DNA of 26,801 nucleotides, taken from Ga0077555 sp031406575. GTDB lineage: Bacteria; Pseudomonadota; Alphaproteobacteria; Rhizobiales; Hyphomicrobiaceae. Made by a program: the position numbers and the translations under genes. Below are positions 21,289 through 26,801 of the stretch, in pieces (position 1 is the first letter of the stretch; every line of letters starts with the position of its first letter). The stretch is taken from contig JANOHP010000172.1 in NCBI GenBank assembly GCA_031406575.1, positions 1 to 26,801 on the forward strand. The letters are read 5' to 3'. The notes under the pieces are model-generated. The model worked only from the letters and a program-made list of their open reading frames with translations, was not told where the DNA came from and did no database searches.

Positions 21289-23403
21289 ATGGACGAGAAG
21301 CCGGTCGTACGCTTCGAGGTCGAGGACGGCGTTGGCGTCATCACCGTCGATTATCCGCCGGTGAATGCGCTGGGTCCGGGCGTGTCCGATGGGATCGTGG
21401 CGGCGATCGATCGCGGCGAAGCCGATGCAGCGGTGACGGCGATGGTGTTGCTGGGCGCGCGCCGCACGTTCATCGCCGGCGCCGACATTCGCGGATTCGG
21501 CAAGCCGCGCGCGGTGCAGACGCGCAAAACCTACGACGTGATGGATCAAGCAAAGAAGCCCATCGTCGCCGCCATCCACGGCTACGCGCTGGGCGGCGGA
21601 TTGGAAAATGCGCTGGCCTGCCATTATCGCATCGCTGTGCCGAGCGCCAAAGTCGGCCTTCCCGAGGTGCAGATCGGTATTCTGCCGGGAGGGGGTGGCA
21701 CGCAGCGGCTGCCGCGCCTGATCGGACCCAAGGCCGCCCTCGAGATGATCGTCTCGGGCCGTCATGTGCCTGCTGACGACGCCAAAAAGCTCGGCATCAT
21801 CGATGACATCATTGCGGGTAAAGACCTGCGTAAAGAAGCGATCGCCTGGGCAAAGACGGTTGCGCAAAAGCGCCCCCTTCCCCGCATTCGTGACCTGACG
21901 GCCAAGCTCGCCGAAGCCACGGCCGATCCCGGTATGTTCGATGCGGCGCGCAAGTCGTTCGCGCGCCGGATGCGCGGCCAACCCGCACCCGAGAAATGCA
22001 TCCGCGCCGTCGAGGCCGCCGTCTCCAAGCCCTTCGACGAAGGCATCGCCATCGAGCGCCAGTTGTTCAGCGAGCTCGAGAATTCCGACGAAGCAAAGGC
22101 GCTGCGCTATGCCTTTTTCGCCGAGCGTGAAGTGGCGCGCATTCCGGGTCAGCCGAAAGATCTGAAACTCCCCGAAATCAAAACCATGGCCGTGGTCGGT
22201 GCCGGTACGATGGGCGGCGGCATCGCCATGAGCTTCGCCGACGCCGGCCTGCCGGTAAAACTGATGGATGCGTCCAAGGAAGTGCTCGAACGCGGCATCG
22301 AACGCATTCGCCAAAATTACGCGACGAGCGTGGCGCGTGGCAGCCTCACGCAGGCACAGATGGACGCGCGCTTCGGGCTGATCGAGCCGGTCGCCACGAT
22401 GGCTGAGATCGCCGATTGCGATGCCGTCATCGAGGCGGTGTTCGAGCGCATGCCGGTCAAGCAGGAGGTGTTTCGCCAGCTCGACGCGGCCATGAAGCCC
22501 GAAGCCCTGCTGTTCTCCAACACGTCGGCGCTCGACATCGATGCCATTGCGGCCGTGACGAAGCGCCCCGAGAAGGTGGCCGGCACGCACTATTTCGTGC
22601 CCGCCAACGTCATGAAGCTGTTCGAGGTGGTGAACGGCTCCAAGACAGCGCCCGAAACACTCGCCACCGCCATGAAGCTGGGGCGCGACATCAACAAAAT
22701 CAGCGCCTACGCCGGCAATTGCGACGGCTTCGTCGCCAACCGCAGCCGCGTGCCCTTCAATCTCGACCAGGGACTGATGATCGAAGAGGGCGCGCTGCCC
22801 GAACAGATCGACAAGGTGATGGAGGACTTCGGCTATCCCGTGGGGCCCTTCAAGGTCAACGACATGTCGGGGCTCGACGTCTCCTATGACACGCGCAAGC
22901 GGCGCGCTGCCGCCAATCCCAGCTATCGCGGCTTGCCCATCACCGATGCCATTGTGGAGGCGGGCCGATTGGGTCAGAAAACCAGCGCCGGCTGGTATCG
23001 CTACGAAAAAGGCGACCGCACGCCGCACAGCGATCCCGCACTGCACGCGCTCATCAAGGAGACGGCGGCGAACCTCGGCATCGGGCAGCGCAGCTTCACC
23101 AACGAGGAAATCCTGCACCGGCTGCTGTTTGGCGCCATCAACGAGTGCTGCAAGATCCTCGAGGAGGGCAAGGCCGTCCGCGCCAGCGACATCGATGTGA
23201 TGTGGCTGCACGGCTTCGGCTTCCCGCGCTATCGCGGCGGCGTCATGTATTGGGGCGACACGATCGGCGCGCGCGAGATCTACAATCAGGTCGCCGTGTG
23301 GCATCAACGCTACGGCGCGCGCTGGAAGCCATCGGAACTGCTGCGCCACGTGGCCGAGAGTGACGGCAAACTCCAGGAGCTGAAGGCAACGTCCCTGCGG
23401 TGA
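21289..23403 (+). CDS. Bifunctional enoyl-CoA hydratase/3-hydroxyacyl-CoA dehydrogenase
   Basis: A 704-aa cytosolic beta-oxidation enzyme. The N-terminal crotonase domain (about 1-190) has the oxyanion-hole segments (FIAGADIRGF 61-70, ALGGGLENAL 100-109) and the catalytic pair E106 and E126 (GLPEVQIGILPGGGG). The C-terminal part is 3-hydroxyacyl-CoA dehydrogenase: NAD motif VVGAGTMGGG (302-311) and catalytic H434 in THYFVPANVMKLFEVV, then two C-terminal helical domains, the second starting near 620. Length and order match FadJ/FadB-type proteins that hydrate 2-enoyl-CoA and oxidise the product. The ATG has AGGAGAG 7 bases upstream. No thiolase gene adjoins it. Gene symbols in this family are inconsistent across Alphaproteobacteria, so none is assigned. 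Confidence 0.94.
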   Translation: MDEKPVVRFEVEDGVGVITVDYPPVNALGPGVSDGIVAAIDRGEADAAVTAMVLLGARRTFIAGADIRGFGKPRAVQTRKTYDVMDQAKKPIVAAIHGYALGGGLENALACHYRIAVPSAKVGLPEVQIGILPGGGGTQRLPRLIGPKAALEMIVSGRHVPADDAKKLGIIDDIIAGKDLRKEAIAWAKTVAQKRPLPRIRDLTAKLAEATADPGMFDAARKSFARRMRGQPAPEKCIRAVEAAVSKPFDEGIAIERQLFSELENSDEAKALRYAFFAEREVARIPGQPKDLKLPEIKTMAVVGAGTMGGGIAMSFADAGLPVKLMDASKEVLERGIERIRQNYATSVARGSLTQAQMDARFGLIEPVATMAEIADCDAVIEAVFERMPVKQEVFRQLDAAMKPEALLFSNTSALDIDAIAAVTKRPEKVAGTHYFVPANVMKLFEVVNGSKTAPETLATAMKLGRDINKISAYAGNCDGFVANRSRVPFNLDQGLMIEEGALPEQIDKVMEDFGYPVGPFKVNDMSGLDVSYDTRKRRAAANPSYRGLPITDAIVEAGRLGQKTSAGWYRYEKGDRTPHSDPALHALIKETAANLGIGQRSFTNEEILHRLLFGAINECCKILEEGKAVRASDIDVMWLHGFGFPRYRGGVMYWGDTIGAREIYNQVAVWHQRYGARWKPSELLRHVAESDGKLQELKATSLR

Positions 23404-23490
23404 GGCTATGGCGGGAACGCCACAATCGGCACACGAATGGTGTGGTAGGCTCGGCGGTCTATATCGTTTGCGCGCATCCGTGATTGCCCG

Positions 23491-24063
23491 ATGAAAGTCG
23501 TTTCAACGGTTCTGGTCCCTTTCCTGCTCGTGTGCGGCTGTGCCGGCGCGCGGGCGCACGAGGTCAAGGCGCACTACACGACGATCGACATGGCCGCGTG
23601 CCGGACGCTCTCCGAGCCGGCGGGTCATCCCGCGCGCCTATGTCCGGGCTTGGACGGTTGGCCAGTCTGGGTCGCGATCGTCGATCTGCGCACGTTCGTC
23701 AGTGTCGGCCAGAACGCGGACCGCCACAGGGCGTCGAAACAATCGCTCGGCGCCTTCAACTCGATCTTTGCGGGTCGCACATCGCGCGCCACGCTCGAGT
23801 GGCGCTATGATCTGCGCGATGGCAAGAAAATCCCCTACGCGACGATCCTGCGCTATCGCACGCGAACAGCCTCGACCAAGGGTGAAGTCGTCGTGGTGAG
23901 CCGCGTGACCCAGGGCGACACCTGCCACGTCGCCTACATCGATGCGCTGGCGACCCCCGATGCGATTGCCGTGGCGCGAGGCATCGCCGACAGCACGGCG
24001 CGAACTTTCAATTGCAAGGCGCAGCCCGTGGTCGCAGGCAAGGTCGGCCGCAGCCCCATGTAG
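23491..24063 (+). CDS. Secreted protein of unknown function, 190 aa
   Basis: A protein with a cleavable signal peptide: MKVVSTVLVPFLLVCGCAG then ARA before HEVK, cleavage expected near residue 22. Cysteines in the signal region do not fit a lipobox. The mature part is basic, holds four cysteines and contains a segment GGRTSRATLEWRYDLRDGKK-like region (about 90-113) with a short beta pattern (YATILRYRTR, VVVVSRVT). The final residues (VVAGKVGRSPM) are basic. No recognisable family and no catalytic motif. The ATG lacks a good ribosome binding site. It stands 87 bases after the fatty-acid oxidation gene and could share its transcript. It ends 42 bases from the convergent acetyltransferase gene. 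Confidence 0.6.
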   Translation: MKVVSTVLVPFLLVCGCAGARAHEVKAHYTTIDMAACRTLSEPAGHPARLCPGLDGWPVWVAIVDLRTFVSVGQNADRHRASKQSLGAFNSIFAGRTSRATLEWRYDLRDGKKIPYATILRYRTRTASTKGEVVVVSRVTQGDTCHVAYIDALATPDAIAVARGIADSTARTFNCKAQPVVAGKVGRSPM

Positions 24064-24105
24064 GACATGCGAGCAGCGCCCGTGGTGTTCGAGCCCTGCT
24101 GTTGG

Positions 24106-24615
24106 TCACGACCAAGCGTACCCGAATTTCAGCAGCTTCAAGCCGCCGATCTTGTCGGTGCTCTTGGCGACCGGGCGTCCGCCGCGACGGCGGTAGAATT
24201 CGCCGGCCCCGATGTTGTCGGCCAGCGCCCACACGATCAATCCATTGAGACGGCGCTCGTCCAGCGCGAAGCGTGCGGCTTCGAACAAATGCTCACCGAA
24301 ACCCAAACCTTGGTGGATCGGTGACAGATACAGTTCGTAGATCTCACCTTGGTATTTCGTGCGTCCGCGTGCGCGCCCGAACGTCACGTATCCAGCGGTG
24401 ACCCCGGCCACTTCGAGGACGAGCAGACTGTCCGACCCGCGCATCGCGTTCTGCCACCAGCTCTTGTCGCGACGCCGAATCATCGTCTCGAGATGCAAGT
24501 GCGGAATGATGCCGCGATAGGCCAGTTCCCACGATTCGCGAAAGACGCCAGAGAGGGCTTCCGCATCGCGATGTGCGCCCTTGCGCACTCGGATTTCTGT
24601 ACGGGATTGCAGCAT
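24106..24615 (-). CDS. GNAT-family N-acetyltransferase
   Basis: A 169-aa acetyl-CoA-dependent transferase of the GNAT fold. The beta-1/alpha-1 region begins TEIRVRKGAHRDAEALSGVF (7-26). The acetyl-CoA-binding strand-loop reads IYELYLSPIHQGLGFGEHLF, with the Q/R-x-x-G-x-G/A motif as QGLGFG. The last strand region is LIVWALADNIGAGEFYRRRG, followed by a short tail ending FGYAWS. The substrate (protein N-terminus, polyamine or other amine) is not predictable. ATG 24615 fits the domain start; an upstream start at 24657 would add 14 residues that do not look like the family. It is convergent with the secreted-protein gene on its left. Confidence 0.88.
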   Translation of the reverse strand: MLQSRTEIRVRKGAHRDAEALSGVFRESWELAYRGIIPHLHLETMIRRRDKSWWQNAMRGSDSLLVLEVAGVTAGYVTFGRARGRTKYQGEIYELYLSPIHQGLGFGEHLFEAARFALDERRLNGLIVWALADNIGAGEFYRRRGGRPVAKSTDKIGGLKLLKFGYAWS

Positions 24616-24721
24616 GCGCCAAGTATGCCTCGCCTCGAGGCGGACGCAAAGGGGCATGCGACTTCATCGCGCGAACTCGATGTCGCGGCGCGCGCAGCTG
24701 TCGCGCGTTTGCCGCGATTGA

Positions 24722-25204
24722 TCAGTTTTGATCGTCGGGGAGAGCGGGCACGGGAAAGACGGTGATACCGTCTTCGTTCAGCGCCTTGACGTCATCGGGC
24801 GTGGCCTCGCCGTGAATGCCGCGGGGGGCCGAGTCTTCATTGTGGATGCGACGCGCCTCTTCGGCAAATCGAGGTCCCACGTACTCGGATTTGGCGAGCA
24901 CTTCGTCGCGCGCACGGCGAAGCTGTTGCATCAGTTCGCGATGTTGCGGGCTGGCGATGAGATGATGCGCGGCCTCGACCGGCGCGGGAGCCGTGGGGTG
25001 TGGCGCTTCCCCTTCCACGCGACGCGCTGATGTCTTGCGGCTCGTCACCACGTTGGGAGCCATCAGGGCTTTTTCCACCTTCACCGATCCGCACGCGGGA
25101 CACGCCACGAGCTTGCGCTTGACCTGTTTGTCGAACGCATCGCTGCTGGCGAACCAAGCCTCGAAGGCATGGGATTTTTCACACGTGAGACTATAGCGGA
25201 TCAT
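24722..25204 (-). CDS. DUF1178 family protein with zinc-ribbon-like N-terminus
   Basis: A 160-aa protein matching the DUF1178 pattern: MIRYSLTCEKSHAFEAWF at the start, then CPACGS. C8, H12, C35 and C38 are spaced as in a small zinc-binding site. The rest is a charged helical part (about 80-130), and the end is EDGITVFPVPALPDDQN. Its function is unknown. The ATG follows the nitrilase TGA with no base between, so translation is coupled. DUF1178 genes often stand beside a nitrilase-family gene and grxC in Alphaproteobacteria, and that arrangement is seen here. Confidence 0.88.
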   Translation of the reverse strand: MIRYSLTCEKSHAFEAWFASSDAFDKQVKRKLVACPACGSVKVEKALMAPNVVTSRKTSARRVEGEAPHPTAPAPVEAAHHLIASPQHRELMQQLRRARDEVLAKSEYVGPRFAEEARRIHNEDSAPRGIHGEATPDDVKALNEDGITVFPVPALPDDQN

Positions 25205-26089
25205 TCAAGAGCCTCTCGCGTCGCGGCGCGCTCGAGCGGGAATGACGTCGAACGGGCGATCGTGCTCGAGCGACGGCATGCGGCGTCGAGCAGCCGCCAC
25301 CTCCCCCAAGTCTATATCGGTAACGATGACGGAACAGTTGACACCGCCGTCGGCCACCACCTCGCCCCAGGGAGACACCACCAGGGAATGGCCGTAGGTT
25401 TCGCGCGCACACTCGTGCGTTCCGGACTGGGCGGCGGCCACCACCCAGCTTGCGGTTTCGATGGCGCGGGCTTTCAACAACGTATGCCAGTGCACCTCGC
25501 CGGTCTGCTGGGTGAAAGCGGACGGTACGGCGATGATCTGCGCGCCAGCCTTGGCGAGATCGCGGTAAAGGCCCGGAAAGCGCACGTCATAACAGATCGT
25601 CAGGCCGATAATCGCTTCGCCCACCCCAGCCACGACCGCCGTACTGCCGGCGGCAAAGTTCTTCGACTCGCGAAACGTGTCCCGGCCGCCGACCGCGGCG
25701 TCGAACATATGAATCTTGTCGTAGCTGGCCGTCGTCGAGCCGTCGGGCGCGAACAGGTAGGAGCGGTTGGCCAGTTTGTCTCCTGCCACCAGCACGCCCA
25801 TGGAGCCGATGTGGACGTGCACGCCCCACTCCCGGGCGAGCACGGCGAAATGCGAAATGACCGGGTTGTTTTCCTCGGGTTTCGTCTCGGCGAAGAGGCG
25901 CTTGGATTGCATTTCCATCAGTGTCGTGAACTCGGGGGTCTGGATATAGGTCGCCCCCCGCCCGACAGCCTCCCGGATGCCTCGCGTCGCCGCCTCGACG
26001 TTCTCGTCGACGCTGCGGCTCGCGCACATCTGTACGAGGCCGATGCGCAACCGTGCGCCTGTCTGCGTCGCTGCCGTCGGGTCACTCAT
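25205..26089 (-). CDS. Carbon-nitrogen hydrolase, probable deaminated-glutathione amidase (Nit1-like)
   Basis: A 294-aa cytosolic member of the nitrilase superfamily with the full catalytic triad: E53 (TPEFTT), K125 (SYDKIHMFD) and C166 (ICYDVRFP). Members of this branch (Nit1/NitFhit-like) hydrolyse the amide of deaminated glutathione, a metabolite repair reaction; other amides remain possible. The ATG at 26089 has GCAGG 5 bases upstream. It is preceded by grxC (30 bases) and followed, with stop and start touching, by the DUF1178 gene. A glutaredoxin and a glutathione-repair enzyme in one unit is coherent. The family call is strong; the exact substrate is less sure. Confidence 0.9.
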   Translation of the reverse strand: MSDPTAATQTGARLRIGLVQMCASRSVDENVEAATRGIREAVGRGATYIQTPEFTTLMEMQSKRLFAETKPEENNPVISHFAVLAREWGVHVHIGSMGVLVAGDKLANRSYLFAPDGSTTASYDKIHMFDAAVGGRDTFRESKNFAAGSTAVVAGVGEAIIGLTICYDVRFPGLYRDLAKAGAQIIAVPSAFTQQTGEVHWHTLLKARAIETASWVVAAAQSGTHECARETYGHSLVVSPWGEVVADGGVNCSVIVTDIDLGEVAAARRRMPSLEHDRPFDVIPARARRDARGS

Positions 26090-26119
26090 TGGAGCCTGCT
26101 TTCTGGTCGAAACCCCGGA

Positions 26120-26377
26120 TCAGCCAGCCAGCAGCGGGTCGAGCTTGCCCGCCGCGTCGAGCGCGTACAGGTCGTCACAGCCACCCACATGCACATCGCC
26201 GATCCAGATTTGGGGCACGGTGTTGACGCCTCCGGCCTTGGCGCGCATCTGGGTGCGCAGAGCCGGTTGGCCATCCACATCGATTTCCTCGTACCTGGCC
26301 CCCTTCTGGGCGAGCAGCCGCTTGGCAGCCGAGCAGTAGGGGCAATAACTGCTCGAATAGACGATGATCCGCGCCAT
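26120..26377 (-). CDS. grxC: Glutaredoxin, dithiol type
   Basis: An 85-aa glutaredoxin that reduces disulfides with glutathione. The active site is C12-P-Y-C15 (SSYCPYCSAAK). The cis-proline loop is NTVPQIWIGDVHVGG (the TVP and the GG contact glutathione), and the length is standard. ATG 26377 is preceded by AAGGAGA at 11 bases. The frame stays open upstream, but those residues are not glutaredoxin-like. It lies 107 bases after comF, in a gap that holds a GTGCAC/GTGCAC hairpin at 26406-26422 without a T-run, and 30 bases before the nitrilase-family gene. Confidence 0.95.
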   Translation of the reverse strand: MARIIVYSSSYCPYCSAAKRLLAQKGARYEEIDVDGQPALRTQMRAKAGGVNTVPQIWIGDVHVGGCDDLYALDAAGKLDPLLAG

Positions 26378-26484
26378 GGGTGGCAGTTCTCCTTCGGCCG
26401 CGCGCGTGCACTGACGGTGCACATCTAATGCTTCGTTCGTCTCAGGAAAAGGGCTCGGGCCGTTGCAGCGGGTGCCGGGTGCGC

Positions 26485-26801
26485 TCAAAGGGTCACAGCG
26501 CGGGGATCGGTGACGAGGCCCAACGCCAACACATCGACGCGGCTGGCTCCCGCGGCCACCAATGCACGCGCCGCTGCCTCCACGGTCGCCCCGGTCGTGA
26601 TCACGTCGTCGATCACGAGAATGTTGCGGCCCGCCACGGCGGAACGATGACGGGCCGGCACGGCGAAGGCATTGCGCACGTTCAGCCGGCGCTGCTCGCG
26701 CGTCAAGCCGACCTGCTGGGCGGTCGCGCGCGACCGCACGACCACGCTGGGGGTCCAGTCCAATCCCCTCGAGCGTGCGACCACTTGCGCCAAGAGGGCG
26801 G
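26485..26801 (-). CDS. comF: ComF-family phosphoribosyltransferase-like protein, C-terminal part (runs off the window)
   Basis: The last 104 residues of a ComF-type protein (double zinc ribbon plus phosphoribosyltransferase fold; the zinc part would be beyond the right edge). The PRPP-binding loop is VIDDVITTGATVEAA, and upstream RSRATAQQVGLTREQRRLNV is the family's conserved basic segment. Its role in DNA uptake is known in competent bacteria, but in Rhizobiales it is not established. A TTG at 26793 only looks like a start; the frame continues off the end. It is the first seen gene of the leftward comF-grxC-nitrilase-DUF1178 run. Confidence 0.9.
   Translation of the reverse strand, partial: ALLAQVVARSRGLDWTPSVVVRSRATAQQVGLTREQRRLNVRNAFAVPARHRSAVAGRNILVIDDVITTGATVEAAARALVAAGASRVDVLALGLVTDPRAVTL

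Noticed and set aside
21274..23349. A 691-codon open frame antisense to the fatty-acid oxidation gene
   Set aside because: It is a shadow of a well-conserved gene in a high-GC genome. The composition is His/Arg-rich, with no motif and no ribosome binding site.
23409..23422. TGGCG-GGAA-CGCCA hairpin after the fatty-acid oxidation gene as a terminator
   Set aside because: A short stem without a following T-run. At most a weak element.
23414..23440. GGAAC after 23413 as another EcfG -35 element, for the secreted-protein gene
   Set aside because: No CGTT or GTT follows at 16 or 17 bases; the same holds for the other GGAAC or GTTCC occurrences checked by eye, apart from the three reported.
24088..24105. 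GTTCGAGCC resembling a tRNA T-loop
   Set aside because: No matching T-stem, anticodon arm or acceptor stem around it.
26406..26422. GTGCAC-TGACG-GTGCAC between comF and grxC as a regulator site or terminator
   Set aside because: A short hairpin without a T-run and no known regulator with this motif could be named.
25169..26428. A 419-codon plus-strand open frame across DUF1178, the nitrilase and grxC
   Set aside because: It crosses three conserved genes on the other strand, and its translation shows no domain.

Overview
The window looks like a chromosomal segment of a high-GC alphaproteobacterium, most likely Hyphomicrobiales (Rhizobiales). This rests on: the gene pair hisS then hisZ/hisG; a HisRS whose motif 2 (RNEKPGPGRFRQF) is of the alphaproteobacterial kind; an EipB/DUF1849 periplasmic protein; a DUF1178 gene next to a nitrilase-family gene, grxC and comF; a probable LpxQ-type outer-membrane protein; and promoters of the form GGAAC-N16-CGTT, the consensus of the alphaproteobacterial general-stress sigma factor EcfG. 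No tRNA, rRNA, CRISPR array or phage region was seen.

Layout. Positions 1-181 are the end of an IS21-like insertion sequence (start of istA, reading leftwards, plus two terminal repeats) that has cut into an alpha/beta-hydrolase gene (182-915). A stress and signalling block follows (980-6174): a 55-aa small protein, a CHASE3-PAS hybrid histidine kinase with two receiver domains, a single-domain response regulator, and on the opposite strand an AI-2E/PerM-family membrane protein with a long cytoplasmic tail. The kinase and the membrane protein each have a perfect EcfG-type promoter. Next is a leftward block of housekeeping genes (6208-15186): a GST, a fused HisZ-HisG protein overlapping hisS, a probable lipid A oxidase, dapE-dapD, and purB.

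From 15187 to 19453 lie a Trp/Pro-rich phasin-like gene behind a perfect PhaR-type operator, a peptidoglycan-binding-like envelope protein, an SDR-MaoC pair in which both proteins lack canonical catalytic residues, and eipB. From 19454 to 23403 come a frameshifted ridA homologue coupled to a glycerophosphodiester phosphodiesterase, an orphan single-domain response regulator with a third EcfG-type promoter, and a bifunctional enoyl-CoA hydratase/3-hydroxyacyl-CoA dehydrogenase. The right end (23491-26801) has a secreted protein of unknown function, a GNAT acetyltransferase, and the leftward comF-grxC-nitrilase-DUF1178 cluster.

How the parts may work together. Three GGAAC-N16-CGTT sites with identical spacing, each just upstream of a signalling or membrane gene, suggest that part of this window belongs to the general stress regulon. 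This is the most interesting thread here. The HisZ-HisG fusion, which still carries a trace of an ancestral overlapping stop/start, is the clearest unusual gene structure. The remaining genes are mostly biosynthetic (histidine, lysine/diaminopimelate, purine), fatty-acid oxidation or envelope functions. No wholly new multi-gene system is demonstrable from the sequence alone.
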